From Microvirga sesbaniae (GTDB taxonomy: Bacteria; Pseudomonadota; Alphaproteobacteria; Rhizobiales; Beijerinckiaceae), in NCBI RefSeq assembly GCF_025460805.1, contig NZ_JAMXFJ010000008.1, positions 1 to 64,000 of the forward strand: a stretch of DNA of 64,000 nucleotides, in the 5' to 3' direction. The notes under the pieces are model-generated. The model was given only the letters and a program-made list of their open reading frames with translations, was not told the origin of the DNA and did not search any database. Positions 22,649-32,203 of the stretch are shown here, piece by piece (the first letter of the stretch is position 1; the number at the start of each line of letters is the position of its first letter). Position numbers and translations under genes: made by a program.

Positions 22649-23488
22649 TCAGCCTTTGACCGCGCCCGCCGTCAGACCCCGGACGAGATAGCGTTGAATG
22701 AGAAGGAAGAAGAGGCATGCGGGGATCAGGGCCAGGATGCCTGCCGCCATCATCTGCCCGAAATCGACCGAGAACTTCGACACGAAGCTGAGCAGACCAA
22801 CCGGAAACGTGCTCGCATCGGCCTTCGACACCAGCATGAGGGCGAAGAGCAGCTCGCTCCAGGCTGCCGTGAAAACGAAGCCCAGGGTTGCAGCAATGCC
22901 CGGCAGAGTGAGCGGGAGGATGATCTGCCGAAAGGCACGGAAGCGCGAAGCGCCGTCGATCATCGCAGCCTCCTCCAGATCCTTCGGGATCCCGTCGAAG
23001 AACGACTGCATCAGGAAGGTCGCGAACGGCACGTTGAAGGCCGTGTAGACGATGACGAGACCGGTGAGGCTGTTGGTGAGACCGAGCGGCGAGAAAAGCT
23101 TGAAGATCGGAGCCACCAGCATGACGAGCGGAAACATCTGGGTGATGAGCATCAGCCCGACGAGCCACATCTTGCCGCGGAAATCGAACCGTGACATCGC
23201 ATAGCCCGAAAGAGCAGCGATCAGCGTCACCGTCGCGGCCGTGCTGCCCGAGACGATCAGGCTGTTCTTGAAGAACAGCGGAAAGTCGCTATGGGCGAGG
23301 ACGAACGTGTAGTGTGCCAGGGAAGAGCGGGAAGGCCAGAGCCGGATGCCCTCGCTGTAGAGAAGGTTGTTCGGCGTGACAGAAACCTTGAGCAGCCAGT
23401 AGAGGGGAAAGAGCGCGAAAGCGACATAGAGGGCGAGCAGCCCATAGTGAAGGATCCAGTACGGGGTGCTGCGGGCGGACGATGTCAT
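22649..23488 (-). CDS. ABC transporter permease (MalG-like)
   Basis: This 279-residue inner-membrane protein has six predicted helices. The ATPase-docking EAA loop is EEAAMIDGASRFRAFRQIILPLTLPG. The C-terminus LIQRYLVRGLTAGAVKG is diagnostic for MalG-type CUT1 permeases. It is 10 bases upstream of the second permease's stop-to-start junction in the same operon and 11 bases before the ATPase. Confidence 0.93.
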   Translation of the reverse strand: MTSSARSTPYWILHYGLLALYVAFALFPLYWLLKVSVTPNNLLYSEGIRLWPSRSSLAHYTFVLAHSDFPLFFKNSLIVSGSTAATVTLIAALSGYAMSRFDFRGKMWLVGLMLITQMFPLVMLVAPIFKLFSPLGLTNSLTGLVIVYTAFNVPFATFLMQSFFDGIPKDLEEAAMIDGASRFRAFRQIILPLTLPGIAATLGFVFTAAWSELLFALMLVSKADASTFPVGLLSFVSKFSVDFGQMMAAGILALIPACLFFLLIQRYLVRGLTAGAVKG

Positions 23489-23498
23489 AGGGCTCTCC

Positions 23499-24431
23499 TC
23501 ATCGCCTCAGCAGGGACTGCCGCATCAGGATGATGACGAAGGAATAGGCCAGCAGAAGCCCGAGCAGCACCATCGCGATCGCGGATGCGTAGCCGAAATC
23601 GAGGCGCCGGAATGCCTGCGTGAAGATGTAGCTCGAAACGATCTGCGTCTGATCCGCGGGTCCGCCATTGGTCATGACGATGATCAGATCGGCGAAGTTC
23701 GCAATCCAGATGGTCCGCAGCATGACCGTAATCGCGATGGTGGGCGCCAGGAACGGAAGGGTGATGTCGATGAAGCGCCGCCAGGCACCGGCGCCATCGA
23801 TGGCGGCCGCTTCATAGATATCCTGCGGGATCGATTGCAGGGCCGCAAGCAGCGTGATGGCAAAGAACGGGATGCCCCACCAGACATTGGCGACGATCGG
23901 CCCCCAGATCGCGAGATGGGGGTCCGACAGAATGTTCTCGGGAGCAGGCAGGATTCCGAGGGCCGCCATCCAGTGCGGCAGGGGACCGACAACAGGGTTG
24001 AACAGCCAGGCCCAGTTCAGGCCGGATAGAAACGTCGGCACTGCCCAGGGCAGAAAAACCAATGCCTGGATGACGCCGCGCCCCGGAAAAGAATTGTTGA
24101 GGAGGAGTGCCAGCACGAGGCCGAAGGCAAATTGCAGGACAACCGAAGCCAAGGTCCAAACAAGGGTGTTCCTCATGGAAAGCCAGAACGCCGCATCCGT
24201 CCAGAGAGTCCGGAAATGCTCGAGACCGACGAAGCCGCCGCTGAAGGGGTTGATCAGCTGCATGTCCCGAAACGCGTAGGACAAGCCGATCGTCAGCGGC
24301 ACGAGCATGATGACCGCAATCAGGACGACCGAGGGAGCGATGTACAGGTAAGGCTCGAGGCCTGACACGAGCCTGCGCAGCGGCGCACGCCGGCGGCCTG
24401 CAGCCTCCTCGTATAGGGGCATCGTTGACAT
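23499..24431 (-). CDS. ABC transporter permease (MalF-like)
   Basis: This 310-residue membrane protein has an EAA loop YEAAAIDGAGAWRRFIDITLPFLAP and a cytoplasmic N-terminus with basic residues. I chose ATG 24431 (MSTMPLYEE), preceded by AAGGAG; the upstream in-frame codons are not family-like. It pairs with the MalG-like permease in the transport channel. Confidence 0.93.
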   Translation of the reverse strand: MSTMPLYEEAAGRRRAPLRRLVSGLEPYLYIAPSVVLIAVIMLVPLTIGLSYAFRDMQLINPFSGGFVGLEHFRTLWTDAAFWLSMRNTLVWTLASVVLQFAFGLVLALLLNNSFPGRGVIQALVFLPWAVPTFLSGLNWAWLFNPVVGPLPHWMAALGILPAPENILSDPHLAIWGPIVANVWWGIPFFAITLLAALQSIPQDIYEAAAIDGAGAWRRFIDITLPFLAPTIAITVMLRTIWIANFADLIIVMTNGGPADQTQIVSSYIFTQAFRRLDFGYASAIAMVLLGLLLAYSFVIILMRQSLLRR

Positions 24432-24495
24432 GCGGCGCTCCTTGACAGGACAAAACAAGCGGACGGCGCGGCTCGGACGCCGCGCCGATCCGGAT

Positions 24496-25761
24496 TCATT
24501 TGCTCGAAGCAAGGTGCTTCTTCTGTGCCTTCGTCATGTAATCGGCCCACTGAGCCGCCATGTCCTTCGGGGCGAGCTGGCCAAGAAGAGCCTGCTGGCT
24601 GGTCTTCACCGCGAGCGAGTCCGCGAAGAAGGCGAATTCCTGCAGGTAGGTCGGCATGATCGTCGGGACGACATTCTTGTCGGCGAGTTCCTCGAACCAT
24701 CCCTTGAACTGCGGGCCGGAATAGAACGGATCGTTCTCGGCCGACTTGTAGATCGGCAGCGCACCCGTTTTCTTGTTCCAGGCGATATTGCCCTCAGGGC
24801 CGGCGAGCGCAGCAAGCAGCTTCCAGGACAGCTCCTTGTTCTTGCTGTTCGCGAACATAGACCAACCCGCATAGCCCAGCGTCGGGAAGGCCTTGCCTGC
24901 TGGGCCCTTGGGGAAAGGCGCGACTCCGTATTCCTCCGGCTTCATGCGCTCGGCGATGGCGATCAGTGCATCAGGATCCTGATCGAGCATGGCGCAGGTG
25001 CTGGAGTAGAACCCGGCGACGATCTCGTTGAAGCCCCAGTTCACGCTGTCCTTCGGAGCGTAGCCCTTCTTGTAGAGATCGGTGAGATAGGCGAGGCCTT
25101 TCACCCATCCCTCATCGGCGAAGGTCGAGGTCCCGTCCTGCTTGAAGAAGGCGTTGTCGCCGGCCATCGTGGCGCCGAACATCACCCAGCCGTTCAGGCC
25201 GCCGGGACCACCCCGCAGGCAGTAGCCGTACTTGCCCGGGATGGCCGAAACCTTCTTGGAGACCTCCTCGAACTCCGTCAGGGTCTTCGGCGGCTCCTTC
25301 ACGCCGGCCTGCTCGAAAAGCTTCTTGTTGTAGAACATGGCTCTCAGATAGAAGCCGTAGGGTATCGTGTAGGCGGTATTCTTGACGCTGCGACCGACCT
25401 CCAGGGCTCTCTCGTTCAACCCGCCCGTATGGGCCCAAGCCTTCAGGTAAGGCTCGAGGCTCTCCAGGGCGCCGTTGTTCGCGTAGAGCGAAAGCCACCG
25501 ATCCGGCATCTCGACAACGTCCGGCGTATCGCCGGCGGACACCATGGTGGCGAATTTCTCGAAGGCTTGGCTCCAGGGCAGAGACGTGATTTCCACCTTC
25601 ACGCCGGGGTTTGCCTCCTCGAAACCCTTCACGATGCCCTTGAGCGTTTCTGTCCGCTCGGGGCTGGTGATGACTTCCGTGAGCTTCAGGGTGGTCTGGG
25701 CAAGGGCGCTGCCGACGAAGGTCGTGGCGAGCGCAGTAGCGAGCAGCAGGCGTTGGATCAT
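24496..25761 (-). CDS. Extracellular sugar-type solute-binding protein
   Basis: This 421-residue periplasmic protein has a signal peptide with cleavage likely after ALA at residue 21. Family 1 features include FEEANPGVKVEITSLPW, MVSAGDTPDVVEMPD and the C-terminal clamp region. It delivers substrate to the adjacent permeases. It is the gene that usually decides specificity, but binding residues cannot be read by eye. Confidence 0.93.
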   Translation of the reverse strand: MIQRLLLATALATTFVGSALAQTTLKLTEVITSPERTETLKGIVKGFEEANPGVKVEITSLPWSQAFEKFATMVSAGDTPDVVEMPDRWLSLYANNGALESLEPYLKAWAHTGGLNERALEVGRSVKNTAYTIPYGFYLRAMFYNKKLFEQAGVKEPPKTLTEFEEVSKKVSAIPGKYGYCLRGGPGGLNGWVMFGATMAGDNAFFKQDGTSTFADEGWVKGLAYLTDLYKKGYAPKDSVNWGFNEIVAGFYSSTCAMLDQDPDALIAIAERMKPEEYGVAPFPKGPAGKAFPTLGYAGWSMFANSKNKELSWKLLAALAGPEGNIAWNKKTGALPIYKSAENDPFYSGPQFKGWFEELADKNVVPTIMPTYLQEFAFFADSLAVKTSQQALLGQLAPKDMAAQWADYMTKAQKKHLASSK

Positions 25762-25822
25762 GGTCTTCCCTCTGTTTTGATCTTGTCTCGAACGTGTTCG
25801 ACCGCTCCTGACGACAGTTTGG

Positions 25823-26995
25823 TTAGCTCATCTTCGCCTCCCTGATGGCCTGTGAGAGATCGGCCACGAGGGCATCCTGGCCCTCGAGGCCCACATGAAG
25901 CCGCACGACACGATCGGAGACGCCGAAATCGATCGCCGAATTGGGCCCTGCCGCCTGGGCCCGGACCACCTGGGCAGGCACCACAAGGCTCTCATGTCCG
26001 CCCCAGCTCACGCCGAGCTTGAAAAACCGGAGCGAGTCCGCGAACCGGGCGATGTCGACGCTGCCGTCGAACTCGAACGAGAACAGGCCGGATGTGCCTT
26101 GCAGCCCGTCGAGCAGCCCATTGCTCAGGCCGGGATGATAGACCGCCACCACGTCCGGTCGCTTCGCGAGCTCGCGCGCCACGTGCAGACCCGCTGCCTC
26201 ATGGGCTCTCATGCGGATCGGCAAGGTGCGAAGACCACGCAGCAGAAGCCATGCATCGAATGGGGACAGCTTGCCGCCGAGGTAGGGATAAATGCGGGAT
26301 CGGATCTCTCCAATGAGCCCACCCGAGCCCACGACGACGCCCGCCACCACGTCGCTGTGGCCGCCGATATATTTCGAGGCGGAATGGACCACAAGGTCGA
26401 CCCCGAGGGTCAGCGGCTGCTGGAAGATGGGGCTCGCCCAGCTGTTGTCGATGATCGAGATCGCACCATTTTCGCGTGCGATTCCGGCAAGCGCCGCTAC
26501 GTCGTGGACATGCATGAGCCAGCTCGTCGGGCTCTCCATGTAGAAGAGCCTGGCGCCGGGCAGGGCGCGTCTGACTGCGTCATGGTCACGACCATCCACA
26601 TAGTCGACCGTCACGTTCATCCGCTTGAGGTAGGTCTGGAAGAGCCGGTACGCGTCAGGATAGACGTGCTCCACGCATACGATCCGGTCGCCCGGCTGGA
26701 CGAATGCCAGGACGGTAGAGGCGATGGCCGCCATGCCGCTGGCAAATCCGATGGCATCATCCCCGCATTCCAGGGCGGCCATTTTCTCTTCGAACAGACG
26801 AACCGTGGGATTGAGCCCGCGGGTGTAGGTGGGGCGCACCTTCTGGCCGCGATAGGTTTCCTCCATCTCGGCATATGAGCTGAAGGTAAAGAGAGAGGTT
26901 TGCGCGATCGGAGGCACGACAGCCTCGTAGGCATGCTCGCCATCATGGGCAAGGATGGCCATGGCACGGGCCAGTGGATCGACGGAGGTGCTCAT
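25823..26995 (-). CDS. Cys/Met-metabolism PLP enzyme (cystathionine lyase-like)
   Basis: This 390-residue fold-type I PLP enzyme is close to cystathionine beta-lyase/gamma-synthase. Visible markers are YTRGLNPTVRLFEEKMAALE, GFASGMAAIAS, IIDNSWASP and the PLP Lys in HSASKYIGGHSDVVAG. The exact reaction (beta- or gamma-elimination, or side-chain transfer) cannot be read from sequence. It overlaps gntR by four bases (ATGA) and precedes the solute-binding protein, so it is probably catabolic rather than biosynthetic. Confidence 0.88.
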   Translation of the reverse strand: MSTSVDPLARAMAILAHDGEHAYEAVVPPIAQTSLFTFSSYAEMEETYRGQKVRPTYTRGLNPTVRLFEEKMAALECGDDAIGFASGMAAIASTVLAFVQPGDRIVCVEHVYPDAYRLFQTYLKRMNVTVDYVDGRDHDAVRRALPGARLFYMESPTSWLMHVHDVAALAGIARENGAISIIDNSWASPIFQQPLTLGVDLVVHSASKYIGGHSDVVAGVVVGSGGLIGEIRSRIYPYLGGKLSPFDAWLLLRGLRTLPIRMRAHEAAGLHVARELAKRPDVVAVYHPGLSNGLLDGLQGTSGLFSFEFDGSVDIARFADSLRFFKLGVSWGGHESLVVPAQVVRAQAAGPNSAIDFGVSDRVVRLHVGLEGQDALVADLSQAIREAKMS

Positions 26996-27732
26996 CTGAT
27001 CATGTCCTTGATATCCTCCTCCACGATGGCGAGGATCGAAAGCGTCTTGAAGCGGGCTGCATCCGGATCCTTGGCCGCGATGGCCTCGAACAGCTCGCGA
27101 TGGAACGGAAAGGATCGGGCGGCGAAATCCACCCGGACCCGCGACATGCCGAACAGCGTCTGCACGCTCTCCCGCATTTGCGACAGGAGCTGGTTGAAGA
27201 TCGGATTGCCGCTGGCGTCATAGATCGAGAGATGAAATGCCAGGTCCTCGGGGCCAGCGCAGCCTTTCTCGCGGTGAACGGCCTCCATGATCAGGAGCTT
27301 GGATTCGATCCGCTCGAGATCGGCGGCACCGGCCCGCATGGCCGCGAGGGCGCTTGCCTCGACTTCCAGGCCACGGCGAACCTCCAGCATCTGGAGAAGG
27401 CCGTTCTGCCCGCTGTCGACCGCAAGCGGAAGGTGCATGGTCTCGGGCGAGATCCGACGCAGGAGGTAAGTGCCACTGCCCCTGCGGCTCTCGACCACCC
27501 CGAGTGCCTGCCAGTGACGGATAACCTCGCGAATCGTGGAACGGCCGACCGAGAGCTCACCCATCAACTCACGCTCGGGAGGCAGGCAATCTCCCGGCTG
27601 CAGATTCGAATGGCCGATATACTCGGCGATGGCCTGCATCGCGCCCGACATGCGTGCGGACGTGGTGCGACGGACCTGAGTTCCCCATTCTGGTTCCACT
27701 GCGCCCCAGCCTCCGATACCGAGCTGCGTCAC
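26992..27732 (-). CDS. GntR-family regulator, FCD (FadR) type
   Basis: This 246-residue repressor-type protein has a winged helix (LPPERELMGELSVGRSTIREVIRHWQALGVVESRRGSGTYL) and an FCD ligand domain with metal-binding residues (EDLAFHLSIYDASGN; FHRELFEAI). The annotated start gives an unusual 30-residue N-terminal leader; MSGAMQAIAEYI is a possible later start. It is first in a seven-gene operon and likely controls it in response to the substrate. Confidence 0.9.
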   Translation of the reverse strand: MTQLGIGGWGAVEPEWGTQVRRTTSARMSGAMQAIAEYIGHSNLQPGDCLPPERELMGELSVGRSTIREVIRHWQALGVVESRRGSGTYLLRRISPETMHLPLAVDSGQNGLLQMLEVRRGLEVEASALAAMRAGAADLERIESKLLIMEAVHREKGCAGPEDLAFHLSIYDASGNPIFNQLLSQMRESVQTLFGMSRVRVDFAARSFPFHRELFEAIAAKDPDAARFKTLSILAIVEEDIKDMIR

Positions 27733-27756
27733 CCCGAAGCAGACGCGCTCCGGAAT

Positions 27757-27767
27757 TGGTCTGACAA
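27757..27767. promoter_or_regulatory. Candidate GntR/FCD operator
   Basis: TGGTCTGACAA fits TNGTNNNACNA, the consensus bound by FadR-like FCD regulators. It lies 25 bases upstream of the gntR start, where autorepression is expected. A single match of this degenerate motif is weak evidence. Confidence 0.5.
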
Positions 27768-28730
27768 CTTTGAGGCTGGATCAGCGCGTCCTCGATGTCA
27801 AGACAAGGCGTGACAATGAAGGTGCGGTCCCCGGTTGAAGGCGGTCCGACGTCACCGGTCAGGAGACGACCTCACGAGCCGCCTCGACGGGCGCAAGGAG
27901 AACGGCTCTGCCTGATCTTCGTGTCTGTGTTGCGTGGCGAGCCTCTGGATCCCGGCGGGGTTGGCTGCCGGTGGGATCTCGGCCCATCATGAAACGCTGT
28001 ATCGGCGGGTCAGGAAGGTCGGGCAGGATTTCACGGGGCGCAACCGTGGGGCGTCGCCCCGCGGACCATGGCAGGTAGCGGGTGCCGGAATCAGCCTATG
28101 GGGCACTGCAGGCACCGGGGCTCAACCGATGATGCGTCGAACAGAGATCAACCAGATGCAGCCCCGGGAGGGCGCCAGAAAGCGACGCAGATCAGAAGAT
28201 CGGGCGCACCGTTTCGGGTCAATCCATGACAGGGCGCACCTTCTTTCTCCGCCAGACAACACCGAATTCCGCCGCGCATCTCCACTCGCAGTCCCGATCC
28301 CTCGAAGCCGAGATGGCGAATACCGCCGCCGGCCTCACAGTTGCCGATCGTGAACGCGCGACTGCGATGATGACGTCAGCACGGCATTCGCTTCTGTTCG
28401 GCTCCGAGCAACGGGCCGTCGTTCACGGCCCAATCGGCCTCATGCCCGCTTGAGCAGGGCTTAAGCTTTTTCGATCAGTCACTTACTCCGCCGCTTGTGG
28501 CCTTTACTGCCGAACCTCTTCGTCATGTCCGCGTGCGATGCGAATCCTCCCGACGTCTTTCGAGAAAAAAGGGTACTTCCTCAGGGGTAGACAAGTCAAA
28601 AATTCCGGACACATTACTTGCGAAGCGTGAAGGGCTGACAGGCACGCGCAACGCATGCCTGGGGGACATTGGTACGTCAAACCAGCGCGGCCTCGCGGCA
28701 GCGCACAATCAGTCAGAGAGGAACCCCGAG
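27768..28730. other. Long intergenic region before the serralysin gene
   Basis: About 960 bases carry no gene I can support. A 75-codon frame at 28226-28453 and the in-frame extension upstream of 28731 lack ribosome sites and family resemblance. AGAGAGGA before 28731 is the serralysin ribosome site. The region could hold a promoter or remnants of a lost gene. Confidence 0.5.
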
Positions 28731-31700
28731 ATGCCGCAACCGAGCCAAGCCAGCGATCAGTGGTGGGTCAACGATCAGACGCCGGACAACCCTTATGGCA
28801 AGAGCGAGGACTACGAGTCCTTTCTGGGCTATCTGGGCGCCTTGGGCCGCAGCCTGACCCCCGCGCTCGCGGCAGGAACGCTGAGGATCAACGTCTACGA
28901 ACTCAATGACCACCCCGACTATAAGGCGGCCGCGATCGGAGCCCTTCAGATGTGGTCCGCGGTCACACCACTGAAATTCGAGATCGTCGACGACGCGTCG
29001 TTCAACCGCGCAACGGACTGGATCGAGGTCGTCAGCCCGGAGCTGGGAGAAGCTGACGAGGGCAGCGCCTATTCGAGCAACCGCTATGTCAGCATCGGTC
29101 AGCGTTTCCACGACACCGAACCCAACAAGACGGACGTGGGCGGGTACGTCTTCGATTCCTTCATCCATGAATTCGGCCATGAGTTCGGCCTCAACCACCC
29201 GGGGCTCTACAATTACAGCGGCCCCGGAGGCGTGCAGATCAACTATCTGAACAACGCGACCTGGACCTATGATCGCCAGCAATACAGCGTCATGTCCTAT
29301 TTCGATGGGATCGACGTCGGCGAGACCAGCCGCTGGTCCGCCTCGTCGCCGCTCATGGCCGACATTGAGGCTGTCATTCGCCGCTTTTTCTCCACCGTCG
29401 ACGCGAACGGGGTGCGCACCTATCAGCAGATCGACCTGAACACCGGCGACAACGTCTATGGCTTCGGCAGCACGCAGCTCGGCTATCAGCTGACCTCCTC
29501 CGGCATGCGCCATGACATCGGCTTTGCGATCCATGATACGGGCGGAACGGACACGATCGACTTCTCCGGCTCGACGGCGGGAACGATCCTCGACTTGCGT
29601 CCGGGACGTTTCTCCAGCGTCAACGGACACAGCAACAACGTCTCCATTTTCGCCGGCCACAACGCGGATGGAACCGGCTATTACATCGAGAACGGCGTCG
29701 GCAGCCGGTATGACGACATCCTGATCGGCAACGACGGCGCCAACGTCCTGGACGGGCGCGGCGGGGCTGACCGCATGGCGGGCAACGGCGGCGACGATAT
29801 CTATTTCGTCGATTCGCTCGACGACATCGTCCGGGAGGAAGTCAATGGGGGCAACGACACGGTCATCCTCCTCTCCAGGGACTTGAGGATCAGGACGATC
29901 GCCAACGTCGAAAGCATCATCTACGCCGACGTGTCGACCCTTCAGCCCGGTGGCGGCGGCGAGACCCCGCCCAGTGCCGGCGACAACACGCTGACAAGCA
30001 TTACCTTCGGCGACAATGGAAATAACACGCTCGATGGCGGCGCCGGGGACGACACGATTTTCGGGCAGGGAGGCGACGACCTCATCATCGGCGGCCGCGA
30101 CTCGCTCGCCAGCCGGGATATCAACAACACGATCGATGTGGAAGATCTCGCAGACCAGACCGAGAGCGACGACGGCAACGATGCGCTCTACGGCGGCCGC
30201 GGCAACGACACCCTTCTCGGTGGCCAAGGCAATGACATCCTCGATGGCGGCGACGGCGACGACACGCTGAGCGGCCAGGACGGCGTGGATGTCTTCAGGG
30301 GCGGCGCGGGCGTCGACACGGTCGATTACAGCAAGGAAAGCCCTTTCCAGCTGCTCGTCAACCTGGCGACCAATACCGCCAGCGGCGGCACCGCGTCGGG
30401 TGACACGTTCGACAGCATCGAGAACCTGATCGGCTCCGACGATCGCATCGACCGGTTCATCGGCACATCCGCGGCAAACCACTTCTGGGGACGTGGCGGC
30501 GGCGATTACTTCAACGGCGGCGGCGGCAACGACATCCTGGATGGCGGCAACGACGGCGACATCCTTTACGGAGAAGCCGGGAACGATACGATCATCGGCG
30601 GCGCCGGCCAGGATTACCTGGATGGCGGCTCCGGCACCGACACGGTCGTCTACACTGGCAGCTCCGATGGCGTCACGATTGATCTTGCGAACGGCACGGC
30701 CAGCGGCGGCGACGCTGACGGTCCGGTGCAGATCGTCGGCCGAGGCACGACGATCCGGCACGATATTCTTGCCGGCTTCGAGAATGCCGTCGGCTCGTCC
30801 TTCGACGACCATCTCATCGGCAATGCCCGGGCCAACAAGCTCTCGGGTGGTGCGGGCAACGACACGTTGACCGGTGGCGGCGGGGCCGACAGATTGATCG
30901 GCGGAGCCGGCAGCGACACGGCGGATTATGCCGGCGCGACGAGCGGCGTCAGGCTTACTCTTGCTGGGGGCAAGTCTGGCGGAGATACTTATGTGTCCAT
31001 CGAAAATCTGGCAGGTTCAGGACACAACGACCGACTGACCGGCAACAATGCCGCCAACGTATTGACCGGCCAAGGCGGAAACGACACGATCGACGGCGGC
31101 CGCGGCGACGACATCCTGCTCGGCGACTTCGCCTATCAGGGCGACGCGCCCCCTCGCCCGGGGCTCGGAACCGGCTATGCCACGCTGGGACCGGATGCGA
31201 CGAACAACTCGATCGCCACCGCGTTCGACCTCTCCAACAACTTCTCCCTCGCCGGCGATCCCGACATCTTCGATTCGACGACGGTTCTTCATACGACCGT
31301 CAACGCCACCGGAACCGGCCAGGGCGGATACTACAAGATCGATCTGGCGGCCGGCACCGTCATCACCATCGACATCGACGGCATCGCCGATCCGAACGTC
31401 CATGACAGTTGGCTCAGGCTGCTCGACAGCAGCGGCAACATCATCGCCCAGAACGACGACGGCGGCAGTGATCCCGGCTCCACAAGCAACCGTGACTCGA
31501 GCCTGGTATTCGTCGTCAAGGAGACCGGTACCTATTACATCCTAGAGGGCAGCTGGTCAGACACGGCGCCGGGCGACGGCTGGTCCGAAGCCGTGCCGCA
31601 AGGCTCGACCTACAAGGTGAACGTGTCGGTCGAGTTCCCCCCTGCGCCGGCTCAGCCGGGCGTTGCTGGAGCCGATAAGCTCAACGGCGGCAGCGGCAGC

Positions 31701-32069
31701 GATCTGCTGGACGGCGGTCTGGGAGCCGACACGCTCACCGGCGGCGCGGGAGAGGACAGCTTCCGCTTCTCGACGGCGCTCGGGAACGGCAACGTCGACC
31801 GGATCACGGACTTCAAGGTCAGCGATGACACGTTCCTGCTGGACAACCTCATCTTCGGGAACGTGGGTGGCGATGGCGCTCTCGCCCTGGGGGCGTTCCA
31901 CAAAAGCAAGGCGGGCGTTGCTCATGACGCCGACGATCGGATCATCTACGATACCGATAGCGGGGCCCTGTTCTACGACGCCGACGGGTCGGGACAGGGT
32001 GCAGCCGTTCAGTTTGCGCGGCTGAGCAAAAACCTGAATGTCGCGGCGACCGACTTCGTCATCATCTAA
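28731..32069 (+). CDS. Secreted RTX metalloprotease (serralysin-like, M10B) with PPC domain
   Basis: This 1112-residue protein has a Zn-metzincin domain with HEFGHEFGLNH (146-156) and the Met-turn SVMSY (186-190). Then come RTX nonapeptide repeats of type GGxGxDxLx (about 320-800), a PPC-like beta domain (about 820-970, including WLRLLDSSGNIIAQNDDGG), a second RTX block and an M10_C-like end. The last residues DFVII fit a type I secretion signal. No N-terminal signal peptide is seen, as expected. I chose ATG 28731 after AGAGAGGA. Known serralysins are about 480 residues, so this is much enlarged. No ABC/MFP exporter genes lie near. Confidence 0.9.
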   Translation: MPQPSQASDQWWVNDQTPDNPYGKSEDYESFLGYLGALGRSLTPALAAGTLRINVYELNDHPDYKAAAIGALQMWSAVTPLKFEIVDDASFNRATDWIEVVSPELGEADEGSAYSSNRYVSIGQRFHDTEPNKTDVGGYVFDSFIHEFGHEFGLNHPGLYNYSGPGGVQINYLNNATWTYDRQQYSVMSYFDGIDVGETSRWSASSPLMADIEAVIRRFFSTVDANGVRTYQQIDLNTGDNVYGFGSTQLGYQLTSSGMRHDIGFAIHDTGGTDTIDFSGSTAGTILDLRPGRFSSVNGHSNNVSIFAGHNADGTGYYIENGVGSRYDDILIGNDGANVLDGRGGADRMAGNGGDDIYFVDSLDDIVREEVNGGNDTVILLSRDLRIRTIANVESIIYADVSTLQPGGGGETPPSAGDNTLTSITFGDNGNNTLDGGAGDDTIFGQGGDDLIIGGRDSLASRDINNTIDVEDLADQTESDDGNDALYGGRGNDTLLGGQGNDILDGGDGDDTLSGQDGVDVFRGGAGVDTVDYSKESPFQLLVNLATNTASGGTASGDTFDSIENLIGSDDRIDRFIGTSAANHFWGRGGGDYFNGGGGNDILDGGNDGDILYGEAGNDTIIGGAGQDYLDGGSGTDTVVYTGSSDGVTIDLANGTASGGDADGPVQIVGRGTTIRHDILAGFENAVGSSFDDHLIGNARANKLSGGAGNDTLTGGGGADRLIGGAGSDTADYAGATSGVRLTLAGGKSGGDTYVSIENLAGSGHNDRLTGNNAANVLTGQGGNDTIDGGRGDDILLGDFAYQGDAPPRPGLGTGYATLGPDATNNSIATAFDLSNNFSLAGDPDIFDSTTVLHTTVNATGTGQGGYYKIDLAAGTVITIDIDGIADPNVHDSWLRLLDSSGNIIAQNDDGGSDPGSTSNRDSSLVFVVKETGTYYILEGSWSDTAPGDGWSEAVPQGSTYKVNVSVEFPPAPAQPGVAGADKLNGGSGSDLLDGGLGADTLTGGAGEDSFRFSTALGNGNVDRITDFKVSDDTFLLDNLIFGNVGGDGALALGAFHKSKAGVAHDADDRIIYDTDSGALFYDADGSGQGAAVQFARLSKNLNVAATDFVII

Positions 32070-32079
32070 CCCATACCCT

Positions 32080-32111
32080 GGCGGGGCGCTTCCAGGCGCC
32101 CCGCCTTCTCG
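32080..32111 (+). terminator. Rho-independent-like terminator after the serralysin gene
   Basis: GGCGGGGCGC and GCGCCCCGCC form a perfect 10-bp stem around a 6-base loop (TTCCAG), 10 bases after the stop codon. TTCTCGTT follows, a short T-rich run. The stem is strong, the tail modest. Confidence 0.8.
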
Positions 32112-32203
32112 TTGGATGGCAATCCGTCTCTCGTGTCCGAACCACACGCGGAGCGGCAAAAGCCCCAATGCGCCAGTCCTGCGGGGCGATCATGGAGCCT
32201 GTG

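Noticed and set aside
28713-30812. 699-codon frame antisense to the RTX gene
   Set aside because: Mirrors the repetitive GGxGxD coding; no ribosome site or family resemblance.
29700-31130. Regular repeats resembling a CRISPR array
   Set aside because: They are in-frame RTX nonapeptide repeats, variable in sequence, with no spacers.
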